Shown: positions 51,641-58,844 of the stretch, one piece after another
How positions within the stretch are numbered: the first letter of the stretch is position 1
Layout of the letters: each line of letters opens with the position of its first letter
Assembly (NCBI GenBank): GCA_048569615.1
Contig: JBLIRK010000007.1
Span: 9,934 to 73,933, forward strand
Direction: 5' to 3'
From: JAYEPK01 sp048569615
GTDB taxonomy: Archaea > Thermoplasmatota > Penumbrarchaeia > Penumbrarchaeales > Penumbrarchaeaceae
DNA: 64,000 nt
Position numbers and translations under genes: made by a program
Notes under the pieces: generated by a model
The model's database searches: none
What the model was told of the DNA's origin: nothing
What the model saw: the letters and a program-made list of their open reading frames with translations, nothing else

Positions 51641-52083
51641 AAATGACAGGCAAGGACAAGATTCTGGACAGCCCCGCTGCAAAGGGGCCGGACCCTCGAT
51701 ATATTTTCCCGATCAGGTCCGAGGTCGATTGGACCTATAGGGAAAGCTTGATCGTACTGGAATACCCCAAGAACTTCAACCGGATGGAGAGAGCCCTGAA
51801 CAAGGTCCTGAAGGGTCCCGAGAACATCAAGCGCCCCCTAGATAATGTGGGCACACTCCTATGGGAACTGAGCGACGGCGACCACAGCCTGCTCGAGATC
51901 TACATCAGGGAGCAGGAAAGGTTCCACGAGAGGGTCGAGCCGGTGGACAAGGTCGTGGGGGGCCTTCTGGAGACCATGCTGAAGCTCGGGCTGATGCGGC
52001 TTGAATACCACCCAGAAGGACAAAAGCGAAGCGGAGAGAGGAGGAGGGGTAAAAAAGTGGTGGTCCGTGCACTGGAGAAGTAG
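51637..52083 (+). CDS. PqqD-like protein
   Basis: A 148-residue protein. The segment R-P-L-D-N-V-G-T-L-L-W-E-L-S-D-G-D followed by a helix ending L-L-E-T-M-L-K-L-G-L-M matches the PqqD fold, which binds precursor peptides for radical-SAM RiPP enzymes and also occurs as a membrane-adjacent regulator. No radical-SAM partner is in the window. The start overlaps the microprotein stop (ATGA), so they are coupled. It may adapt the microprotein or the secreted peptidase encoded next. Confidence 0.65.
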   Translation: MKMTGKDKILDSPAAKGPDPRYIFPIRSEVDWTYRESLIVLEYPKNFNRMERALNKVLKGPENIKRPLDNVGTLLWELSDGDHSLLEIYIREQERFHERVEPVDKVVGGLLETMLKLGLMRLEYHPEGQKRSGERRRGKKVVVRALEK

Positions 52084-52194
52084 GAGCGGACCTTGTCATG
52101 GTCCGACGACAATGTTTTTATTTCCAGGAACATAATGGGGTCCAGAGTACCTGCTGTACGGGGAGCTCCCCGCAACGCGGCAATAGGTGATAAA

Positions 52195-55100
52195 ATGGAC
52201 GGAAACTCTGGCCAATGGCGGAAGCTTCTAATGGGCATGCTGGTCCTGTCGCTGGTGGCTCCCCTTTCGGGGCAGACGGTATCGGGAGCGGCCAAGCTTC
52301 CGGAGGGCTACGACGGGGTATCGTACAGGGACATGACACCCATAGACAAGGTCGTCCTCATATCCCATGACAGGGACGGTATAAACGATGATTTCGCTTA
52401 TCTTGCGGAGGTTCCGGCCTCGGTCTTCCATTCCAGGTCCGATCAGAGGGTCCTGATGAACCCGGTCCTGTTCTACGAGCCCCCAAGGGAGACCTCGGAC
52501 GAGGAGAGGGTCCAGAACACGTATCCGGCAGTGAGCTACTTCATGGAGGATATGATGACGATCTCCGACGGAGAGCTGGACAAGATGGAGCTTGTTGGAT
52601 TCGAGGGTTCCATACCCGGCGACGTGGGTTCCAGATGGACAGCTTCAAAGGTATCCTATCTGGATGCAGGCGATCCTTTCTCGATGGCAAGCCGGATCGC
52701 TCTGGAGAACTGGGAATACTCCAACGAGGCGGTCCTTGCCGTCATTGACCATGATCCGAAGGAACTCGATGAGATGTACAACGGCCAGTTAAAGGGAGCG
52801 ACCCCGGACTCCTCACCCAGGTCCGGCTCCATGAGCGGGACCAAGGAACCCTCTCCTGTAAATCCCAACACGCATCCCTTCACAATCGATCCCGATTACA
52901 AGTTCATCACTTCCCAGCTCACCTGGGGGCAGTCATGGAATCCCCTTTCGGAACTTACAGAGAGGGGGAAGGACCCGGACCTGCAGCTCTACGACATGCA
53001 GCTGGGAATGGTCGGGGCAAGCGAGAAATGGAATGTCCTGGAGGGGGCCTCCGAGGAGATCAGCTCCTACATCTACAACTCCGGGGAATGGGAGTTCGCG
53101 GTGAGCTACATGCCCACGGAGAATTCCCTGGTCCATTCCGACGAACCAGACAGCTGGTCCTCGGTGCCGCTCCCCTCCGAGGCAACACCCACCCAGAGAG
53201 ATGAGTGGCGAAAGACCAGGATCAGGGATGTTATGGAGCAGAGGGCGGAGGAGGGGCTTCAACCCGATGCGCCCTTCGGATCCGAGGTGGAGTACGTTAT
53301 CGACTACACGCTGTATCCTGGCACCGATGTTCCGGAGAGGGTCGCAACTCCGTTCTACTGCAGGGAGGCGAAATTCACCCTGGAATGGGACGATGCAAGT
53401 GTTGACCTCGGATTGATCCTCAGGGGTCCTGAAGGAGCGGAGATCGCAACTGCCACGGGAGCGACCTCCGGCAATACACAGGTCCTGGAGGTTTCTGAGC
53501 TCGGACAGGGCGAATACCAGGTCTCCGTGGTGAAGCTCGCAGGTAGCTCCGGGGCCACGCAGTTCACCGTCGATTACGAGTTCAAGCAGAAGAAGGATTA
53601 CCGGGAGGGTACCAGCTGGGCCGGTGCGGCCAACGGGGCTGTCATTGCCGCTGCCATCAACGCTCCGCTCCTTTATACTTCAACAAAAGACCTGGGCCGG
53701 AGCACGGGGGATGCAATGAACACCCTTGGAGTGAAGAAGGTCTACGTTGTGGATATCGACAGCCATGCCTCCTCCAAGGTCTACGACGGTATTGACGACC
53801 TAAGGGGATTCATCATGCCGGACATCGAAGTGGAGAAGCTCGAAACCTTCGATGATGTGTATTCAATGGTCAAGGATACGACCATGAAGAACAATGCGGC
53901 CACAGGGGATATCGTATTTACCACCATAAATCCGTGGACCTCATGGAACGTGCTCCTGGGCAGGGACGCCTCCGGAAATCCAAGGGAGGAGGAGCCGGGA
54001 GCATTGTTCGTTGGCCCTGCCGCCCTCGCAGCCGCATACCACGGGGCTCCCGTCTTCATCACGGACGTCCACAGTGAGCTCTCCTGCGCCCAGGCATGGC
54101 ACAACGAGTTCTGGGTATATGCCTACCACCATGGCAGAGCGCCTCCGTCAGTGGCCTGCATGGTGCTGACGGCCAAGGATACGTACAAGGTCCTTAACAG
54201 ATACGGCTTCGACAAGAAGGCGCCGGTGAACGAGGAGGGGAAGGCGAAGGAGTCCATCATCACCGTTGCGGACCAGTTCGACATAGGATCTTCATGGGAC
54301 AGGGGGCTGGTTGGAGGTGCGGATTCTGGCAGGATCATGGGCACGCCCGTGGACACCGCCGTGTGGATCTCCCGCAACGGCTTATACCCAAAGGTCATAT
54401 ATGCCAATCCGGCGGTGGATCCGTCCCTGGACGAGACCGGTGGAATGAGGATCCAGGGATCCGAATCCACCCGGGGGCTCTCCGGACGCCTGATAATCGA
54501 GACCGAAGAGAGAGAGGAGAAGGTGGACTTCCCCGTTGTGCAATCATGGGTCTCCTATCAATACAAGTTCAACGAGCAGGCCTCGGAATACTGGGGCTGC
54601 GAATACACCACAAGGACCGGGATCACCCCCTATTTTGACATGTCCGATGCATCCTCCGATCCCGACGGTATAGATCCCGAGGGCAGATATCCTGACCTTG
54701 ACTCGTCCGAGATCATCCCCCACTACCTGGACAAGTGTGGATACGGCAATGTCTTCTCAACGACCTTCGAGAAGACCACCGAGAACCTGAACCGCGGGGC
54801 CATCATGTGGCTTGAAGTGATGCACGGAGGGCATACTTATTCCGGCGTCGTGGGTTGGTGGGACGAGAGGGGAGCCCAGGAGGAGAATCCCTGGAGGGGA
54901 TACGAGGAGACCGGGATACCAACAGGGACCGACACCATGAGGCTCCGGGGAGCCACCGACGATCCGGATGTTGTCACCATGTCGAAACACGTAGGCCTGG
55001 ACATCGTTCCGGGAACGGGGAGCGGCCCCCTCGGCATTCTCCCGGAGAGGCACGACGGCGTTATCATCGCCATCGCCCAGCAGGGCCAGACCGAGTACAG

Positions 55101-55692
55101 CGAGACCGGGCTTGTCATGGACGAGCACTTCGAGAACCTGCATTCCATCGGCTTCTCGGCCGGCAGCTGCCTCATAGCCAACACCTATCTTCATCTGATG
55201 ATGGTAAGGCACGGCTCGATCTTCCAGGTCATTGACCCATGGCTCACTTCATGGTATTCCGCCTTCGCCATGAACATGTTCGTGAGGGATATCTACTACG
55301 GCAGGACCGTCGGGGATGCCTACGAGAGAGGGATCTCACACGTAGGTATCGAATACCTCGTGGACGGATGGTGGTGGGATATATTCGAGAACCTGGTCTA
55401 TTACGGAGACCCGGACCTCAAGGTCTTTTCACCAAAGCATGCATGGTCCGAACCTACATCCCTCCAGAAAGGAGCTGTGATAGACGGACACGCCCCATTC
55501 GGCGCCACCGGGCATCCCCACTCGGTGGGAACGGGACTGCTCTATGACATACTGCTGCTGGCGGCGATCATCGGACTGATCGGGGCTGGAGCCTGGGTAT
55601 ATTACAGGCAGAGGAAGGGTCTTTCAGTTCCCGGTCTTGACAGGATCAAGGGATTGGCGAATAAAAGGACGGTAGAGGACACCCCAAGCTGA
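52195..55692 (+). CDS. Large secreted C25-like peptidase with CWB2-like region and TM anchor
   Basis: An 1165-residue protein: signal peptide (about 8-30), a beta domain, a segment (about 470-680) with L-L-Y-T-S-T and V-K-K-V-Y-V-V-D units like CWB2 repeats, then a C-terminal C25-like caspase-fold region. Possible catalytic residues are His877 in M-H-G-G-H and Cys992 in S-A-G-S-C, and the late Y-G-D-P-D-L-K-V matches the C25 end. The His-Cys distance is unusually long, so activity is not certain. A TM helix (about 1122-1143) anchors it. AGGTGAT sits 4-5 nt before the ATG. It follows the PqqD-like gene by 111 bp. Confidence 0.7.
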   Translation: MDGNSGQWRKLLMGMLVLSLVAPLSGQTVSGAAKLPEGYDGVSYRDMTPIDKVVLISHDRDGINDDFAYLAEVPASVFHSRSDQRVLMNPVLFYEPPRETSDEERVQNTYPAVSYFMEDMMTISDGELDKMELVGFEGSIPGDVGSRWTASKVSYLDAGDPFSMASRIALENWEYSNEAVLAVIDHDPKELDEMYNGQLKGATPDSSPRSGSMSGTKEPSPVNPNTHPFTIDPDYKFITSQLTWGQSWNPLSELTERGKDPDLQLYDMQLGMVGASEKWNVLEGASEEISSYIYNSGEWEFAVSYMPTENSLVHSDEPDSWSSVPLPSEATPTQRDEWRKTRIRDVMEQRAEEGLQPDAPFGSEVEYVIDYTLYPGTDVPERVATPFYCREAKFTLEWDDASVDLGLILRGPEGAEIATATGATSGNTQVLEVSELGQGEYQVSVVKLAGSSGATQFTVDYEFKQKKDYREGTSWAGAANGAVIAAAINAPLLYTSTKDLGRSTGDAMNTLGVKKVYVVDIDSHASSKVYDGIDDLRGFIMPDIEVEKLETFDDVYSMVKDTTMKNNAATGDIVFTTINPWTSWNVLLGRDASGNPREEEPGALFVGPAALAAAYHGAPVFITDVHSELSCAQAWHNEFWVYAYHHGRAPPSVACMVLTAKDTYKVLNRYGFDKKAPVNEEGKAKESIITVADQFDIGSSWDRGLVGGADSGRIMGTPVDTAVWISRNGLYPKVIYANPAVDPSLDETGGMRIQGSESTRGLSGRLIIETEEREEKVDFPVVQSWVSYQYKFNEQASEYWGCEYTTRTGITPYFDMSDASSDPDGIDPEGRYPDLDSSEIIPHYLDKCGYGNVFSTTFEKTTENLNRGAIMWLEVMHGGHTYSGVVGWWDERGAQEENPWRGYEETGIPTGTDTMRLRGATDDPDVVTMSKHVGLDIVPGTGSGPLGILPERHDGVIIAIAQQGQTEYSETGLVMDEHFENLHSIGFSAGSCLIANTYLHLMMVRHGSIFQVIDPWLTSWYSAFAMNMFVRDIYYGRTVGDAYERGISHVGIEYLVDGWWWDIFENLVYYGDPDLKVFSPKHAWSEPTSLQKGAVIDGHAPFGATGHPHSVGTGLLYDILLLAAIIGLIGAGAWVYYRQRKGLSVPGLDRIKGLANKRTVEDTPS

Positions 55693-55741
55693 ACCCATTA
55701 GGTATTTGTAGGAACGAAAAAGTACGGGTTCCGAGAAGAAC

Positions 55742-55960
55742 ATGCCCGTGCTATCATCGATATGCATAGCCGTCGCAAGCATTGTATGTCTGCTTGCGTT
55801 ACTAATTCTTGCACTCATCGCATGGATACTATCAAAGCTCCTGGGAGGAAAGAGGAAGAAGGAGAAGGGCAAAACCGGTAAGAGAGCGAAAGCGGAACCT
55901 CTGATCGGGGAGCATGAGGAGGTTGTGGATACGGAATTCGAGGAGCTTAAGGAAGGGTAA
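55742..55960 (+). CDS. Small single-TM protein with charged tail
   Basis: A 72-residue protein: a TM helix (about 5-33), a basic stretch (K-R-K-K-E-K-G-K) and an acidic C-terminus. It sits 49 bp after the large peptidase gene on the same strand. No family recognised; it could be an accessory of that operon. Confidence 0.5.
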   Translation: MPVLSSICIAVASIVCLLALLILALIAWILSKLLGGKRKKEKGKTGKRAKAEPLIGEHEEVVDTEFEELKEG

Positions 55961-56016
55961 CTCTATTATCCCTCTCCCGTGATATGGGGAGGGGAGCAAG
56001 ACAAGGGAGGTCATGA

Positions 56017-56715
56017 ATGATACTTACGAACCTTCACCGTGTACCTGGAAGCAATATCACGGAGGTGATGGGAATTGCCTTCGGCTATTCCTCCGTTGAG
56101 GGGGGCTCCGGGGAAGACTGGGTGGTCCGGGATAACGGTAAGGAATGGCCCTGGTCGGAAACACCCAAGCATTACGAGGCACTATTCAAGACAGCCGAGG
56201 AGAGGCTTGCGGCCTCCGGAAGGAAGTTGGGAGCGGACGCGGTGGTGAAGGTCGAGGGGAAGCTCACCAGGTCCCCGGAGGGCAGACCAGAAATGACCCT
56301 CATGGGAACCGCAGTCAAACTGGAAAAGGACGGTGACCTGCCGTCAGGTTCACCTCCCGAACCATCAACACCCGATGATGATGATGATGATGAGGGCATT
56401 TCTGTCAAGATAGACGGCGTTGTGACGAAATGGACCCCGCCGCCTGCAAGCCCGTCACTTGAAGCACTCAAGAAGATGAAGGGAAGGGGAAAGAAGGAGG
56501 AAAGGAAACCCGATAAAGGCAGCCAGGTCCTCATGATCGCCCAGGAACTGGGGATCCCCACCAGCAAGGCCATGCTGCTGATCGATGCCGGATTCGGTAG
56601 CATCGAGGAGCTGGCCGAGGCATCGATCAAGGAGATCACCGCCGTGGAAGGCATCAATCCGACCCAGGCAAGGCTGATGAGGCAGAAGGCAAGGGAGCTG
56701 CTGGCGGAGGAATAG
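56017..56715 (+). CDS. YbjQ-like protein fused to a helix-hairpin-helix domain
   Basis: A 232-residue protein. The N-terminal part (about 1-115) matches the YbjQ/DUF74 fold: G-S-N-I-T-E-V-M-G-I-A-F-G and A-x-x-L-G-A-D-A-V-V-K-V. An acidic linker and a basic stretch follow, and the last about 60 residues form a helix-hairpin-helix unit like the Rad51/XPF type (I-P-T-S-K-A-M-L-L-I-D-A-G, V-E-G-I-N-P-T-Q-A). HhH units usually bind DNA. The combination of YbjQ with HhH is uncommon. It starts one base before the prepilin peptidase gene ends its spacer, and they form a coupled pair. Confidence 0.72.
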   Translation: MILTNLHRVPGSNITEVMGIAFGYSSVEGGSGEDWVVRDNGKEWPWSETPKHYEALFKTAEERLAASGRKLGADAVVKVEGKLTRSPEGRPEMTLMGTAVKLEKDGDLPSGSPPEPSTPDDDDDDEGISVKIDGVVTKWTPPPASPSLEALKKMKGRGKKEERKPDKGSQVLMIAQELGIPTSKAMLLIDAGFGSIEELAEASIKEITAVEGINPTQARLMRQKARELLAEE

Positions 56716-56716
56716 G

Positions 56717-57649
56717 ATGGCCGCGTTCTCCATCCTGGAGCTCGTGGGGGCGGCCAAATTCCTTGCCGTATTGGCTGTTCTTATCGGCGCCTCCGTCATG
56801 GACCTGAGATACCGGCGGATACCAGACAGGTTCTGGTTCCTCATGCTGGCCGGAGGGGGGCCGATGCTCGTCTGGGAAATGGCCGTCAAAGGGGGTCTGG
56901 ACGAACCTGCAACGTTCCTATCTCTGCTTCTTCCGATTGGGGGCTTCCTGTTCATAATCTACGGATATCCGGAGCCGTCAAAGGCTCTCAAGGGGAGCAG
57001 GGAGGATATCCTATTCTTCCTTATCTACACGGGATCCATAGCCGGCGGGATCCTTGCATTCCTTCTCGGAGACCGTACCATAGTGGCGGATGTGGGCATC
57101 ACAATGATCTTCATCATCATCTATTTCCTGATGTACACTGTTCCCCTTGCAGGGGCCAGACTGCTCCACGGCGGCGCCGATGCCAAGTGCATGGTGGCGC
57201 TTGCGGTGCTTTTCCCTTGGTATATAGGCGGGCTCCCTCTCCAGTTCGGACCATATTTCTCCACGCTCCAGGATATTCCAGCGATAGGGAGGATATTCCC
57301 TGTTCACCTTTCCATTCTCTTCAATGCAGCGGTTGTAACGGCCGTGCTTGTAATGATCTACATCCCGGTTAGAAATATCATGAACGGGGAGTTCTCACTG
57401 TCCTCCTTCACCACCTACAGAATGGACATCGACAAGGTCGAAAAGGCTCATGTGTGGCTGGTATTCAATGTGAAGGGAAAAAGCGAGAAGAGGGACCCTA
57501 CCGGGAAACTGGTTGCAGCTTTGAAGAGAAAAGGAGCCAGGAAGGTGAAGGTATCGCCGAAACTGCCATTCATCGTCTTCCTGGGCATAGGGACAGTGGT
57601 CCAGTACATTGTGGGAAATCTCATGATAGCTCTATTTCTTCTATTCTGA
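56717..57649 (+). CDS. Prepilin/preflagellin peptidase (A24, FlaK-like)
   Basis: A 310-residue integral membrane aspartic peptidase that cleaves type IV prepilin-like signal peptides. The first Asp is in D-L-R-Y-R-R-I-P-D (about 30-38) and the second in G-G-A-D-A-K (about 155-160), the GxGD-type arrangement. About seven TM helices are visible, and a C-terminal soluble segment (about 230-290) resembles FlaK. It lies one base after the YbjQ-HhH gene. No pilin gene with a type III signal was seen in the window. Confidence 0.85.
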   Translation: MAAFSILELVGAAKFLAVLAVLIGASVMDLRYRRIPDRFWFLMLAGGGPMLVWEMAVKGGLDEPATFLSLLLPIGGFLFIIYGYPEPSKALKGSREDILFFLIYTGSIAGGILAFLLGDRTIVADVGITMIFIIIYFLMYTVPLAGARLLHGGADAKCMVALAVLFPWYIGGLPLQFGPYFSTLQDIPAIGRIFPVHLSILFNAAVVTAVLVMIYIPVRNIMNGEFSLSSFTTYRMDIDKVEKAHVWLVFNVKGKSEKRDPTGKLVAALKRKGARKVKVSPKLPFIVFLGIGTVVQYIVGNLMIALFLLF

Positions 57650-57718
57650 ACCGGAGATGATTGGTAATGAGATTCGACGGGACAGATGTATTGGTTCTAT
57701 TCCCGCCTGGAGTTCCTA

Positions 57719-57756
57719 TTTTTTTATTTCTTAAAAGACGAGGCGATGATGCCTCG
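57719..57756. terminator. Bidirectional terminator-like region
   Basis: Plus strand: a T-run (57,719-57,725) after the prepilin peptidase gene. Minus strand: a CGAGGC-GATGAT-GCCTCG hairpin (57,739-57,756) followed by TCTTTTAAG, downstream of the CBS gene. Either could end transcription of the two convergent genes. Confidence 0.35.
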
Positions 57757-57771
57757 ATCGAGTCTCGAGAA

Positions 57772-58209
57772 TCAGATGACTCCGGTCTTGTGGAGGGCTT
57801 CCTGGTAGTCCTTCGGTGAGAAATATCCGACGAAGCTTCCGTCCTCGTCCTTTACGACCACAGCGTAAGGGGCATACTTGGATATCTTCAGCAGGACCTC
57901 GGATATTGAATCGTCCACCCCAATCTCCATGATATTGGTATTCATCAGGTCCTCGCCCGTCTTCTCCTGGAGGTTGTAGCCCTTGACAGTGGCGATGAGG
58001 AATTCCCTGGCCGTAACAGCCCCAACGGGGACCTTATCGTCGTCGATCAGGAAAATGGCACCGCGAGGGACCTCCATCAACCTCTTGGCGAGCTCCTTGC
58101 AGGCGAGCGTTTTCGGAACGGATATGAACTCATCCGTTATGGTGAAATCCCTTATGCTCATCTTCTCGAGGTTGGCCCCCTCTTCTCCCTCGATATTCTC
58201 TTCAGCCAT
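57772..58209 (-). CDS. CBS-domain protein
   Basis: A 145-residue protein with a tandem CBS pair (about 25-80 and 85-140): I-F-L-I-D-D-D-K-V-P-V-G-A-V-T, then V-V-V-K-D-E-D-G-S-F-V-G-Y. CBS pairs bind adenine nucleotides and act as energy or redox sensors; no effector domain is attached. It diverges from nothing nearby; the winged-helix regulator lies 76 bp upstream on the same strand. Confidence 0.85.
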   Translation of the reverse strand: MAEENIEGEEGANLEKMSIRDFTITDEFISVPKTLACKELAKRLMEVPRGAIFLIDDDKVPVGAVTAREFLIATVKGYNLQEKTGEDLMNTNIMEIGVDDSISEVLLKISKYAPYAVVVKDEDGSFVGYFSPKDYQEALHKTGVI

Positions 58210-58285
58210 TTACCTTCCTCCTATATGTGCAGGATAATCAAATTATAAAATCTTAACCTTTGGAGTTATTGAAAATGATAGGAGA

Positions 58286-58738
58286 TCACAGCTCGCCAGT
58301 AAGCTCCAGGAAGGCAGATTCATCTATCCTTCCGGCAACCAGGTCCCTTACCAGCTGAATGTATATCCTTCTCCTCATCTCCTCCCTGCTCAGGATATGG
58401 TATTTCGTTTCACCGGAGGAGAGCGATGATGTGATGAGACCCCTCCGCTCAAGGGAATCCAGCCCTTTCATCACCCTTTCCTTGGGATCGCTTGACATCT
58501 GGAGCAGATGGTCCAGGGTTATCCCGGGATTTCCGGAAATGAGCCTGAACAGCCGGTCCTGCACCCTGCTCAGCTTCCTCTTGCTTGATGGTTCGAGCAG
58601 GTCCTCGACGGCTTCGTACCTGATTGCTCCCCCTTCCCTTTTTCTTATTATCTTCTTCTTTCTCTCCAGATATTCGAGATGATACCTCAGGGTGGAGCGG
58701 TTGAGGTCGAAGAACTCTTCCAGCCTCTTCCGGGTCAC
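58286..58738 (-). CDS. Tandem winged-helix transcription regulator
   Basis: A 150-residue protein with a winged helix at about 1-45 (S-T-L-R-Y-H-L-E-Y-L) and a second at about 60-120 (I-T-L-D-H-L-L...L-I-T-S-S-L-S). These are typical of archaeal membrane-linked or stress regulators. The frame stays open upstream to a TGA at 58,808-58,810, and the extra sequence (P-K-R-R-K-L-I-L-R-Y-I-S-E-N-P-G-V) looks like the missing first helix, but no ATG, GTG or TTG precedes it. So the start may be GTG at 58,738 or a rarer codon such as ATT or ATC further up. Confidence 0.72.
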   Translation of the reverse strand: MTRKRLEEFFDLNRSTLRYHLEYLERKKKIIRKREGGAIRYEAVEDLLEPSSKRKLSRVQDRLFRLISGNPGITLDHLLQMSSDPKERVMKGLDSLERRGLITSSLSSGETKYHILSREEMRRRIYIQLVRDLVAGRIDESAFLELTGEL

Positions 58739-58844
58739 TCCCGGGTTCTCAGAGATGTACCTGAGAATGAGCTTCCTCCTTTTGGGATCTTCACTGATGT
58801 CAAACCCTCAATGGACCTGGTCCGGAAGAAAGAAGGAAGAAATA

